Part shown: positions 12,141 to 21,960 of the stretch, in pieces
How the letters are laid out: the number at the start of each line of letters is the position of its first letter
Position numbering within the stretch: position 1 is the stretch's first letter
Assembly (NCBI GenBank): GCA_949825045.1
Contig: OX463814.1
Location: 33,560,383-33,624,382, forward strand
Length of the DNA stretch: 64,000 nucleotides
DNA from: Argyresthia goedartella
Taxonomy: Eukaryota; Arthropoda; Insecta; Lepidoptera; Argyresthiidae
Direction: 5' to 3'
Notes under the pieces: generated by a model
Databases searched by the model: none
The model's input: the letters and a program-made list of their open reading frames with translations, nothing else
What the model was told of the DNA's origin: nothing
Program-made: the position numbers and the translations under genes

Positions 12141-12556
12141 AATGACAGGACTGTATGGGGTTAATCTGGCTCAACACAGACCTTGCTGTTAATAGTTTTG
12201 TAATTATTTATTCCTGCTTATTAATCATAATAATTAAATTTTTCATATTTGTATTAGTTAAGCACAACCTATTTTTAAAAGAGATCTAAAAATCAATCTG
12301 TGGGAGTTTCTACGCCCTTCTTCTCCCACAGTGGTCCAATGTAGAGGAGAGGCAAAAAATGTCGTTTGCTAAGTATATGTAAATATCTACAGTAATAAAG
12401 TACTTTGACTTTGACTTTGACTTTGACTTTGACTTTGACTTTGACTTTGACTTTGACTTTGACTTTGACTTTGACTTTGACTTTGACTTTGACTTTGACT
12501 TTGACTTTGACTTTGACTTTGACTTTGACTTTGACTTTGACTTTGACTGACTTTAA
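12141..12556 (+). repeat. Family T element with expanded TTTGAC tail
   Basis: This is the best copy of family T. GGGGTTAATCTGGCTCAACA leads into ATTTATTCCTGCTTATTAAT, GTATTAGTTAAGCACAACCT, AGATCTAAAAATCAATCTGT, CCCACAGTGGTCCAATGTAG and TAAGTATATGTAAATATCTA, then a TTTGAC array. Other copies lie at 1669, 14870, 23880, 24955, 32580 and 33240. A conserved body ending in a simple repeat fits a LINE 3' end or a SINE. It is non-coding. Confidence 0.75.
12405..12552 (+). repeat. TTTGAC hexanucleotide array
   Basis: About 24 uninterrupted TTTGAC units form the tail of the T copy. The opposite strand reads as a Lys-Val dipeptide run, which is an artefact of the repeat and not a protein. Confidence 0.95.
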
Positions 12557-12604
12557 CGACATAAGTATTTAAACTAGATTATCTCTTTGTGAATACAATA
12601 TTAT

Positions 12605-12638
12605 TTTTTGAGACCGATGAATTCATCGGTCTCAAAAA
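12605..12638. repeat. 34-bp perfect palindrome
   Basis: Arms TTTTTGAGACCGATGAA / TTCATCGGTCTCAAAAA meet at GAATTC with no spacer. It lies 40 bp from a second perfect palindrome. Confidence 0.95.
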
Positions 12639-12678
12639 TTTATTCCAATAAAATACAAAACATATACAAAACATATAC

Positions 12679-12714
12679 AAAATTATTTCCAATAAATTTA
12701 TTGGAAATAATTTT
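12679..12714. repeat. 36-bp perfect palindrome
   Basis: Arms AAAATTATTTCCAATAAA / TTTATTGGAAATAATTTT have no spacer. Between the two palindromes lies a short direct repeat of ACAAAACATAT. Confidence 0.95.
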
Positions 12715-12928
12715 ATATTTTTTTTCCAAAGCTCTCTTCAGTGGTTTTGTATGATCTTGGGCCTAAGCAATTCCTATTTAAGGTTTATGGTATGACGGAA
12801 AGCTTATGATTACTTCCTTTTTTCTCTTCCTAATATTGATTACTTGGCCGGTTGGGCCTTCGGTCGGTTTGCTTAAGATTTGAATACGCCTTTCTGTAAC
12901 AAACAACTATGGATTTCAATGTGAGATC

Positions 12929-13632
12929 CAATAATCCAGCAATGTAGCTGGATCCCGCGCTTTTGTGGGCTTGTGCGATCCAGCATTTGACGCGGGATCA
13001 GCGCGGTGCGGATGCGCCATCAGTGAAAAAAGCATTTTTTTTTAATTAACAATAATTTATATTAATACTTGAAATGTTAGTTACTATTCTATGTACCTAT
13101 TTAACTAATGCGACTTATTACTGTTGACTTCGACGAAATTAATATGTGATGTAAGTTATTTTCGAGTTTTATAATAAACTGTTACACTGATTAACTTTAT
13201 TGAATTTTTGTGAGACTGAAAACTAAGAGACAATACATGATACATAGTTAGTAAAATAAGTAAAGGTAGTATTAATAGTATTACTAGTATTTAATCGCAT
13301 AACAAAAATACTGATTTTCACAGCAAAAAAGGATCAGCAAAAACACTTTTTATGATTTAAGTATTTTTGTTGTTCTTACATGTTCAACCTAATCACCGTA
13401 GCTACCGCAGTATTTTGCCCTGATTTGCCGTGCAAATCAGTATTATTAATGTGCATTTTAATATTTCCCATAAGTAAATACAAATGTGATGATACTAAAA
13501 TACATAGTTTAAAACAATATATTCTTTAATTTGAACAAAATACTGATAATGCTGCATCCGCGCTGTATCCAGCTGGATTTGCTTTGCTCCAGCAAAAATC
13601 CAGCGGGACAGAAAATGCTGCTGGATTGCAAT
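12929..13632. mobile_element. Possible terminal-repeat element hosting an MITE M copy
   Basis: The left end, AATCCAGCAATGTAGCTGGA then TCCCGCGC, is approximately repeated in inverse at 13585-13632 (ATCCAGCGGGACAG, then GCTGCTGGATT). The element has several GGATC / ATCCAGC words near both ends. An M copy sits inside at 13284-13470, implying that the outer element is older. Confidence 0.4.
13284..13470. mobile_element. MITE M, copy with deletion
   Basis: It has CTAGTATTTAATCGC at the left and GTGCATTTTAATATTTCCC at the right, with AAAAATACTGATTTTCACAG and AGCTACCGCAGTATTTTGCC inside. The central GGGGGCTTCGC hairpin block of other copies is missing. Confidence 0.7.
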
Positions 13633-14091
13633 GCATACAAACAACCCAACCTCTAACACTTACTACATACTACAGATAAATTGACACAGTTTCTACTACA
13701 GTTTTTGAGACGAGTTAGTGAGTAATATGTATTTTATCAGGCCAAACATACAAGTCTGACGCAAAACAACCTTTCCAACCGCCGGACCCGCGAAGTACGG
13801 TGCGGGTGGAGGGGAGGGGGGGGGGGGGGAGTGCATTACACCGGATACACCGATTGTTGCGGTCCCACTGTAATGGGCTTAATTCTGATGTGGCTTTCGG
13901 CTTTTAGCCTTTGTTTACCTGCGTACCCGCGTTATAACTTACGATAAATTTCTTGGCGCATGAGTCGCCTGGATGGGGTAGCGGTGCATGGGAACAAGAG
14001 ATATGTATATGTCACCGTAAGGTAGTCAAAACCGTTGGTTGATCAATTATCGACAGATAGTAAATCAGACCGACAGGGTTTTGAATTTACG
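13633..14091. other. Unassigned sequence with a 14-base G run
   Basis: 13801-13832 holds GGGTGGAGGGGA followed by 14 G residues at 13816-13829. No gene is recognised. Confidence 0.5.
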
Positions 14092-14378
14092 TTTATTTTG
14101 TTCTTACATGTCAACCTACCACGAAGACTAATCGGGGGCTTCGCGGCGTCGCCCTTCTAGTCTTCACCTAAGCTACCGCAGTGTTTGCCCTGGTATTTCG
14201 TTTCCAATTCAAGTTTAAATCAGTTTACTATTTATCGGTTTTAACTGTTAGTTTACCAAGTAACGCTTCATATAGTAAGCAGTACGCTACACTTTACTGT
14301 CTGTCGAAAGCTGACCAACTAACGAGAAAAAAAACGTTAGTTTATCAACTAATGGTTTCGACAATCTTACAGTGATAT
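14092..14378 (+). repeat. MITE M-like remnant fused to direct-repeat unit 1
   Basis: 14092-14190 keeps the M words GTTCTTACATGTCAACCT and CACCTAAGCTACCGCAGTGT. From 14156 onward it is a diverged duplicate of 14548-14770, sharing TAGTCTTCACCT, AGCTACCGCAGTGTTT and GTAAGCAGTACG. Confidence 0.55.
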
Positions 14379-14388
14379 ATACATGTGC

Positions 14389-14407
14389 GAGAGAGAGAGA
14401 GAGAGAT
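14389..14407 (+). repeat. (GA)n microsatellite
   Basis: This is a short GAGAGA tract between the two diverged direct-repeat units. Confidence 0.9.
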
Positions 14408-14547
14408 GGTGGCCTCGCCAGGCGCCAATAAACTTAGCGTTAGTTAAACCTGGGTGAAATACTTTATATGGTACCAAGAACAAGTACAGATAGTTGGAGA
14501 ATAGTGCTAAAATAACTGCTGCTGTAGAAGAACTATATATATATGTT

Positions 14548-14770
14548 CTCTAGTCTTCACCTTAGCTACCGCAGTGTTTACCCTGGTATTTCATTTGCAA
14601 TTTATGTGTAAAAAAGTTCACAATTTAACTGTTTTGTTATAAACTAACGCGTCATATCGTAAGCAGTACGGTACAGTTTACAATTTATCAACAGTTTGTA
14701 AACTAACGAGAGAAAAAAACGTTCGATTTTAAACTAACGGTTTTGACAATGTTACCGTGACACATATATG
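14548..14770 (+). repeat. Direct-repeat unit 2
   Basis: It is the diverged duplicate of 14156-14378, about 390 bp downstream. Both units end in an ACAATVTTACVGTGA-like word followed by an alternating TA/CA stretch. Confidence 0.6.
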
Positions 14771-14869
14771 TATATATCTTCTGGCCCCACTCTTCCATAT
14801 CCTGCGTGTGGAACAGAAAAGTCACAAACATATAAACAAGATTAGAGTTTGCGTCTCCTTCTCCTCGGC

Positions 14870-15003
14870 GAGGATTCAAACCCAGCACTCGCTTATGAGC
14901 CATAACATCGACAGTGGTCAATGTAGAGAAGACGCTAAAATTTACTTTTGCTAAGTATATGTAAATATCTACAGTAACAAAGAACGTTGACTTTGACTTT
15001 GAT
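14870..15003 (+). repeat. Family T 3' end
   Basis: AGTGGTCAATGTAGAGAAGA, TAAGTATATGTAAATATCTA and CAGTAACAAAG are followed by two TTTGAC units. SINE-A begins about 8 bp after it. Confidence 0.7.
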
Positions 15004-15010
15004 TGACGAC

Positions 15011-15265
15011 GACGACCCGAATGGCCGAGTCGGCAGTGACCCTGCCTACGAAGCCAAGGGTCCCGGGTTCGAGTCTCGGTGGGGGCAAATATTCGTTTGA
15101 TGAGAACGGATGTTTGTACCCTAGTCATGGTTGTTTATATATCTAAGTATAATATTTATCTAAATAAGGATGGATATCGTTGTCTAGTACCCAAGGTACA
15201 GGGAATCCTGGTTTGTGGCTACATCAATGTTTGTAAATAGTGTCCAAGGTATTATTATTATTATC
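15011..15265 (+). mobile_element. SINE-A, copy 1 (near full length)
   Basis: The tRNA-like head has an A-box-like ATGGCCGAGTCGGCAGTGAC and a B-box GGGTTCGAGTC, consistent with an internal RNA polymerase III promoter. The body carries GGATGTTTGTACCCTAGTCA, TCGTTGTCTAGTACCCAAGG and TACAGGGAATCCTGGTTTG, then TCCAAGGTATTATTATTATT as tail. The antisense strand can be read as a short peptide; that is a by-product of the SINE. Confidence 0.85.
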
Positions 15266-15362
15266 TTATACATTATTATTATCGCTACGCTCCACATAAG
15301 TCGTCAAAATTACTACATTACTCAAATATGGATATAGATATCAAAAAAATACCACATACCTA

Positions 15363-16144
15363 GTCGGTCCATAAGTTCTGTCACAAATATTTTGCCGCAT
15401 AGTAAATAATACCAAGTTTTATTTTATTTAATACTATATATGGTTTGATAGCTCATTAAATACTGATAAATTAGAACGATTATTGGATTTAAATGCTTAA
15501 AGCCATATTACACAAATGCTAGTTTCTTCAGAGATTTTGCACTTTTTTACCCAATCAAAAATACGGACGTGATTCACTTTATCTTTTTTCCATGACTCTT
15601 AAAACCTTTCAAACTTACGTGAGATTTTAGTCAGAACTCTCTCTGAACCCGTTACCTTCATTTTGAAGCATAAGATAACTAAGTCTGGGTAAAACTAATT
15701 TTCATATTCACATTTTACGTAGTGTACTTGTTGCCCACAAGATCATTTTTATACGTTTTTCTGAAAACGTAAAAAGTACGTAAAGTTCTCTTTGGGAGCA
15801 GTTGGAACTGAAAGCTAACAGAAAATCAACGGTGCTAGTTGTTAAGCATGGTCTAAAATCGAGGTTTCAGAATAAATAAAAAAAACCTCGTTGGTTATCT
15901 GGAACACTGTTTTTTTATTAAATTTGTGGTAAGTGGTATTTTTGTCAGTTGCAGCGTGTTTTGGGTTCGCGATTGTCTCAAGTTATAAGGTTTTTTGTCA
16001 TATTGAGATAATCGTACAAAATGTATTGTATTGCAATTTGATTCGTATAAAATAAGCTTTTTATTCATGTATAATACGAATAAGAAAAAGTTTATTGCTG
16101 AGTTTTATCTATCAAAAACCTTGTGACAGAACTAAAGGACCGAC
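15363..16144 (+). mobile_element. MITE N, copy 2 (782 bp)
   Basis: It has the same inverted ends as 9413-10182, with TA on both sides (TA|GTCGGTCC ... GGACCGAC|TA). The two copies differ by scattered substitutions and a few small indels, for example an extra GGTG-containing insertion before CTAGTTGTTAAGC. Confidence 0.85.
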
Positions 16145-16704
16145 TAGGTATTTAGTTAGATACACTGAATACGTGTACGAATTTTCAATTAAAAGTATGA
16201 ATTGTCTTGTTTCGTCGACATAATTCATCCCTAGTGTATTTCCTAGTTTAGTCTGTACCCATCGTGTTAAACAACAAAGTTTCAACAGTTTTACGATCCC
16301 AAACACGAAACGCGTTCTCATAACCAGCGGTAACGTATTTTACAGGAGATGAGAAGAGCTATTCTGTAACATAATGCAGGTGTGTATTAATCTGACTGTT
16401 GTTACTATATGAGAAGAAAAGGAAATGTAGATTTTTCAAAGTTCTTTTACTCCATAAGGTTGAAAATTGCAAGCCGGCGAACAGGTTGAATCGTATCCGT
16501 CTTTTATCATAGGAAAATTCTCGTAGGGCCAGATACCAACTGGTAAGTGAATCGAAGTTAAATCGAGTTGTCTCATTAGATAATCACTTTTTTCATTTTC
16601 AGCTATTAAGCTCAAAAGATAACTTGAATTTACATTGATCCATTAAATTAACTTTCAATCTTTAAATCTAGTGTAAGAGAGCTCCTACCTATAACTACTA
16701 TGAT
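16145..16704. other. Unassigned sequence
   Basis: No gene or repeat is recognised. Confidence 0.35.
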
Positions 16705-17386
16705 ATGGGCAAGTAGATGTCGCTTACTTTGACTTTAGGAAGTCATTCGATACAGTGGACAACGACGTACTTCTGGAGAAGTTAATTGGGGTTGGCTTTA
16801 TTCCCCAATATATGAGGCTTTTTGTGAGCTATCTTAAGCACCGAAGATAGTATGTGGAATACGCGGGTTCTACATCAGACCTGTATATCACATTTTCTGG
16901 CATAAGTAGTGCGATTATCTGGCACCCACATAAAGGAAAATATAGCGTCATGGTGGAGAAAGTGCAAAACCGATTTGTTAGGTATTTATATATGAAGTGG
17001 TACGAGGTCTATCCTTTCTTCCCGCCTATGTATCCAACCCTGTTCGTATTGGGCTTGGTTGGTTACAGTGAGCTGGGGCTGAGGAGAAGCCTCGCACTTT
17101 CTACCTATGTATTCAAGGTTTTCCGAGGAATGCTTGAAAATCCTCTCCTCTCGTGCTGGTGTTAGCACGGCTGGGTGTGTATGTGCCGAAAAATTACCTC
17201 CGAGCAAATAACCACAAGCTGTTCTGCATCCCGCTGGTGAGGACGGGGATGCTGCGGGAGGCACAGGTGATGAGGGTTATGGCTCTCTTCACTGATATAT
17301 CAGAGAGAACCGAGGTGGACCTCTTCCAATGTTCTTTCATGAGATCCGCAAGGGTCGCCTCTTATTGTCTGTGTTATAAATAAGAT
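16705..17386 (+). pseudogene. Jockey/CR1-like reverse transcriptase remnant
   Basis: The plus strand reads AYFDFRKSFDTVDND, which matches RT motif A of non-LTR retrotransposons (DFSKAFD-V-H). GVGF, SYLKHRR, a TAG stop at 16848-16850 and YVEYAG follow, as in the thumb-proximal region. After SGIS the sequence jumps to WHPHKGKY and KVQNRFVRYLY, which normally lies well downstream of the catalytic YADD. The active-site region is therefore deleted. A frame change near 17150 continues into NHKLF, PLVRTG and TEVDLF, typical of the LINE RT C-terminus. It is truncated at the 5' end. The superfamily is inferred from motif wording. Confidence 0.75.
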
Positions 17387-18478
17387 ATCTTTTATATCCT
17401 GCAAGCTGTTGCTTCTCTGTCCTTAGATTCAATGTCTGATTGTGTCTATGTCAGTCTACTGTAATGTCACAAGCATGTACCTATATGTTTACAATAACAT
17501 AAAAAAAACTAAACTAACGAACCAACTAAAGCTACCTTAGTCCAAACCATATTTCGCGAAAAACACATTTTGCTTTTCTCAAATATAGCGGTGAAATATC
17601 TTATTTTACCTACCCTCAAAGCATAGCAGTATAGACCTGCAGCTAAAAGTTAAATTGAAACTGGTTGAAAAACCGCAGACGGTTGATTTACGGGTCACAT
17701 GTGAATGAGTCCACTGTGTATACCCGAACGGCAGTACATTATGTAGATAAGTTCACCCTTACTAAAACTGGCTACGTGTTACCTATTACATTTCATTGTT
17801 TTAATTCATGTTATACACTGCGTAACTTAATGATATGGTTATAAGTTAGGGACATAATTCTGAACGATTTTCACTAACTACCAATAAATCCAATTTGATC
17901 AGAACTATACACGATAGTGACTATAGTTTAGCATTTGTACGACAACCCGTTCAGCGCCTCTAGCGGTACCTTCGCTGAACTAAAAATGGTGTCTTTCTAT
18001 CCTTGCCCTCATCATATAAAAGAAAGAGATAGTGGCATTATTACTACGATAGTAAGGTTTGCATTTACTACGCCAACTCATAATAGACGTAGCTCAACGT
18101 TTAATTTCTCCAAACGTTTTGGACCAGGTGGTTAGGATTTGTACATGTTTACTTTGACCGGTTGCTGTAAAACAAATAACGTCGGTGTCAGAACTATTAA
18201 GAAATAATTATAATAAAACCTTTGGCAGAATAATAGAAAAAATATACAGCAGTATCATTTGTACCTTGTTTTGCCATGTCAATATCAATAATAGTATTAC
18301 TATTAAATAGAACACAATGACGGAAGGAAGATCTGTTATACTAGTTATGAAAGGGTCATATAATAAATTAAATGCTAATTCAAACCAAGTTGACTTGTAT
18401 AATAGTAAGCAAGATAAAGACTCTATTTTGTAAGCCCAAAAATCCAAAGCAACTATTTTTATCTCAAAATAAATATTA
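17387..18478. other. Unassigned sequence
   Basis: I see no gene or repeat family that I can support. Confidence 0.35.
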
Positions 18479-18587
18479 ACTTCTCTTGAGAAGTTATTAT
18501 AATAGGTCTGAAAATTGAAATAGGTAATTTTGTGTTTTCTTTACGTTTTAAGACCTGGAGAATCATTTGCAATCATTTTTAGAGTGA

Positions 18588-18625
<38 letters not shown>

Positions 18626-19085
18626 TACGTATGTACGTGATCAAAATTATGGAATTCGTTTTCTCAATAACTACTGGACCGAATCGCTTTGATGACCATA
18701 TCAATCGATACGCCACGTCATGACTTAGATCTGAAAGGAGTCTAGAAAAAATCGGTCCAGCGGTTCGTTTTTTATTTGTAAAAAACTGACTTTTTTGAAC
18801 ACGCAACGTTAATTTTGTATGTAATTCCAAGTATTGAGGGGTAGATGTGGGTTTTTGAGGGTGCTGGTTTCGAATCTTTCATCAGTTTTTTAAAATTCAA
18901 AATGGCGGACCCACTATGACGTCATCTTTTTCGTGAAAATTCTTTAAATTCGATAAAATTTATTAATTATTGTGTAATGTTAAACAACTTTCAATTGAAG
19001 TTAAAAATAGATATTCCAGTAATAATTCTCAAATGATTTTCTAGGTATCGAAACATTAAAAAAAAGAATTCTTCTCAAGAGAAGT
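18479..19085. mobile_element. Possible element with 15-bp inverted ends
   Basis: ACTTCTCTTGAGAAG at 18479-18493 is exactly inverted at 19071-19085. Each end is itself almost palindromic. Inside lie a GT microsatellite (18590-18621), the word CTACTGGACCGAATCGCTTT and a region rich in AAAATTC. No target duplication is visible, so the element type is open. Confidence 0.45.
18593..18621 (+). repeat. (GT)n microsatellite
   Basis: A GT dinucleotide run is followed by TACG repeats. Confidence 0.95.
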
Positions 19086-19419
19086 TGCTTGTACGGTACT
19101 TGCTGCCGAACCGATTTTTATTAACATATTTGACCTGATAAATACTGCACTCAAGTTGGTACATGAAGTTGTCCGTCCTTTTGAAGATGAACCTACAAAA
19201 GGAAATGCACGCACAATTTAGAATGTTTTTTACACTAAGTTTTTTTAGTGAATCTAATCAGTTAATTAGATCTACTTGTTAAACCTCTTTGCTATTATCC
19301 ACCAACATAATAATCGTACTGCCTTTTGCTACAACTATCATTCAAAAGTCATCCGGGCGTACAGATGTTAATCACCCGTTGATTCAAACACTCATCTATG
19401 TACCTTTCAAATGCTCACA
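19086..19419. other. Unassigned sequence
   Basis: Nothing is recognised. Confidence 0.3.
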
Positions 19420-19560
19420 AACGGTTCCGTACCATCGTAAAAGAACAGTTCACCACCAAAAATAATACAAGAAAAAAAAAGCCTTTTGACGGACAGGCGG
19501 ACAGCGGAGGCTTATAGTGATAGGGCCCCGTTTGGCACCCTTCGGGTACGCAACTCTATA
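19420..19560 (-). repeat. Family L fragment, copy 3
   Basis: This short minus-strand copy keeps both ends (GGTTCCGTACCATCGT; GGCACCCTTCGGGTACGCAA) but has lost most of its interior. Confidence 0.6.
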
Positions 19561-19903
19561 AAAGGGGTTTGAAAATTTTACCATCAGTCTAATATTAGGC
19601 GCTAACCTCTGAAATCAGCGTTTTGTGTGGAGAATTTGAAGAAAACTCAATTTGAGTACTTTTTTTTAGGAATGACAAATCCTAATTTGATAAAATGAGA
19701 CAAAATCAAGCAAACAGTAAAATCGTTTGAGTTTTTGAAAATATTCAACTGTAAAAAAATACGAAGAATCTTATCACGATAACGAATTGACATTTAGGAC
19801 AAACTGATTTTGAAGATTTAATTTTAATTATCAAACTGAAAAATAAAATAAAAAACAATATGTAGATTTAAAACTTTGACATAACTTTTAAACAATAAAA
19901 AAA
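19561..19903. other. Unassigned sequence
   Basis: Nothing is recognised. Confidence 0.3.
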
Positions 19904-19984
19904 CGGTCAAGTGCCAGTCGTACTCGTGCACGAAGCGTTCCGTACCACTGTACAATGGTAGGAATGGTGTGAAGTGAATAGTTT

Positions 19985-20426
19985 GACGACCCGAATCACC
20001 GAGTCGGCAGTGACCCTGCCTACGAAACCAAGGGTCACGGGTTCGAATCCCGGTGGGGGCAAATATTTGTTTGGTGGGAACGGATGTTTGTACCCTAGTC
20101 ATGGTTGTTTATCTATCTAAGTATAATATTTATCTATACAGGGTGACTGGTAAGTCGATCTACATACGTTGGGAGATGCTAGCACGGATCAAAACCAACC
20201 ATTGTTACTATGAAACACCCTACTCGAAAACGGTAAATTTTCGGGTAGGGTGTTTCATAGTATCAATGGTTGGTTTTGATCCGTGCTAGTATCTCCCAAC
20301 GTATGTAGGTCGACTTACCATTCACCCTGTATAAGTGCGTGTATCGTTGTCTAGTACCCAAGATACAGGGAATCCTAGTTTGGGGCTAGATCAATGTGAG
20401 TAAATAGTGCCCAAGGTATTATTATT
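19985..20426 (+). mobile_element. SINE-A, copy 2, inserted into family L
   Basis: It is a full-length SINE-A (head CGAGTCGGCAGTGACCCTGC, B-box GGGTTCGAATC) with an ATT tail. It is flanked by ATAGTTT at 19978-19984 and 20427-20433, a target-site duplication within family L. It is itself interrupted at 20139-20329. Confidence 0.85.
20139..20329. mobile_element. Palindromic foldback MITE inside SINE-A
   Basis: This 191-bp element is flanked by TA (20137-20138, 20330-20331). The whole element folds on itself: CAGGGTGACTGGTAAGTCGA ... GGATCAAAACCAACCATTGT ... ACCCTACTCG on one arm and the near-perfect complement on the other, with a loop near CGGTAAATTTTC. TA flanks fit Tc1/mariner-type mobilisation in trans. 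Removing it restores the SINE-A wording of other copies. Confidence 0.9.
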
Positions 20427-20755
20427 ATAGTTTGGATTTTACATAGCAAAATGTTTTTACAAAGTTATTTGTGCGGCTACTTTCACACTCAATGCACGTA
20501 ACCAAGTGCATTCATTAGTTTGTATGTGGTATTGAAAGAATTATTGTAATGGAGCCCCCTTAAATATTTATTTTATTCTGTTTTTTAGAATTTTTGTTAT
20601 AGCGGCAACAGAAATACATCATCTGCGAAAATGTAATCTGTCTAACTATCACGGTTCATGAGATACAGCCAGGTGGCAGACGGACGGACGGACGGACAGC
20701 GGAGGCTTAGTAATAGGGTCTCGTTTGGCACCCTTCAGGTACACAACCCTTAAAA

Positions 20756-21414
20756 ATAGCTATTAATGCTAAATGCTAATAGCTATCGAATTACGAACTC
20801 TTGTATCCGTAAGGATGTACCTATATACTGTAATATATGTGGATAATATAAGGTTATTAAGTTTTTTTTGTTGTTAAAATATCGTTATGTACTTACTTTT
20901 GTACTAGCAACATTGTTAGTAGGGGACAGCGAGACGTCGAGAGAGAGAGAGATGAGGTTAGAAAGACGATGGTTGTATTGTGTTTATAAATTAAAGGTTT
21001 TTGCGAAGAAATCACTATCATTTCAATAAGCAGATCCCACATATATCTAAACCATACACCGACAAAACTAAAAACTTGGGTCTGATCTTTATTAGTATTA
21101 TTTATTTATTATTATATTATCTTAAAAAATCCACAGCTAAATATAATAATATATATACATAATTAAACAGCTAACTAAACCTTAACTTAAGCCAATAATG
21201 GATTTAAATTCCTTAAGCTTAACATCATGACATTATACTGAGGAGGTTAAATAAGTATATACACAAAGAGAACAGTAAAATATGTTACTATAAAACAAAT
21301 TCAATTATTAAATTATAAATTTTTGAATGTTGAATGCACGGGTAAAATGTGTAGTGTGCAGTGTAGTATAGTGTGGTGGTGTACGCCCCTGCTTAGCCCT
21401 ATGACCGTAGTCTT
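20756..21414. other. Unassigned sequence
   Basis: It contains a short GAGAGA tract near 20940-20951 and AT-rich DNA. No gene is recognised. Confidence 0.35.
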
Positions 21415-21625
21415 GGGACCGTAATCTTCGACAAAAACGTGTCCTGGACGGCACATATAAATATAGTAGGCAGGCTTATGCACTCCTCCTACCACTTCCT
21501 GAGACGGTTGCAGTTTTTTCTACCGTATCAAACAAAAATTTTGCTTCTTCAATCGTTGTGCTTTCTGGACGTGACTGAGGTTCAGCTCAATAAGCTGGAG
21601 CTGCTTCAGAACTTAGCCAGATAGA
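21415..21625 (+). pseudogene. Jockey/CR1-like RT C-terminal fragment
   Basis: The plus strand reads VSWTAHIN, then a histidine/leucine stretch with FLRRLQFFLPYQTK, LLLQSL and KLELLQNLAR before a stop. This is the LSW--HI ... LR-LR-FLP ... L--SL ... LQN motif series downstream of the catalytic centre in Jockey- and CR1-type LINE reverse transcriptases. Only about 65 residues remain. There are no flanking RT motifs. Confidence 0.65.
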
Positions 21626-21695
21626 ATCCCCAAACTCTTTCAGTGCAAGATTGAAGGGACACTAACTTTCTCAAGTAAAATATGTATTTTTATAC

Positions 21696-21960
21696 GGGAA
21701 ATATTAAACTGCACATCAAAAATACTGATTTGCACAGCAAATATCAGGGCAAAATGCTGAGGTAGCTTAGGTGAAGGGTAAAGGGGGAGAGCGAAGAGAA
21801 GCCCCCTTTATCCTTCGTGTTAGGTCGAACATGCAAGAACAACAAAAATAATTAAAACATAAATTTGAGTACACATAAAATATATAAACATAAAAAGAGT
21901 TTTAGCTGATCCTTTTTTGCTGTGCAAATCAGTATTTTTGATGTGCGATTAAAAACTAGC
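21696..21960 (+). mobile_element. MITE M, near full length
   Basis: The ends carry CACATCAAAAATACTGATTT at the left (after GGGAAATATTAAACTG) and, in inverse, TCAGTATTTTTGATGTGCGA at the right. Inside, AGCTTAGGTGAAGGGTAAAG and AGAAGCCCCCTTTATCCTTC form a stem around AGCGAAGAG. There is no coding frame. Confidence 0.8.

Larger units (their letters stand above)
19904..20755 (-). repeat. Family L, copy 4, split by SINE-A
   Basis: The minus-strand L copy has one end at 19904-19984 (CGGTCAAGTGCCAGTCGTAC, GTTCCGTACCACTG) and the rest at 20427-20755 (TTTGGATTTTACATAGCAAA, ATGGAGCCCCCTTAAATATT, CACGGTTCATGAGATACAGC, CGGACGGACGGACAGCGGAG). SINE-A separates the two parts. The uninterrupted copy at 62900-63279 reads straight through the junction (GTAAATGGTTTGCATTTTAC), which confirms the split. 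Confidence 0.85.

Noticed and set aside
12293..12562. Open frame on the minus strand encoding a Lys-Val repeat
   Set aside because: It is the reverse reading of the TTTGAC microsatellite.
15011..15085. tRNA gene
   Set aside because: The A- and B-box-like words belong to SINE-A, which is repeated and followed by the SINE body; no clean cloverleaf was evident by eye.
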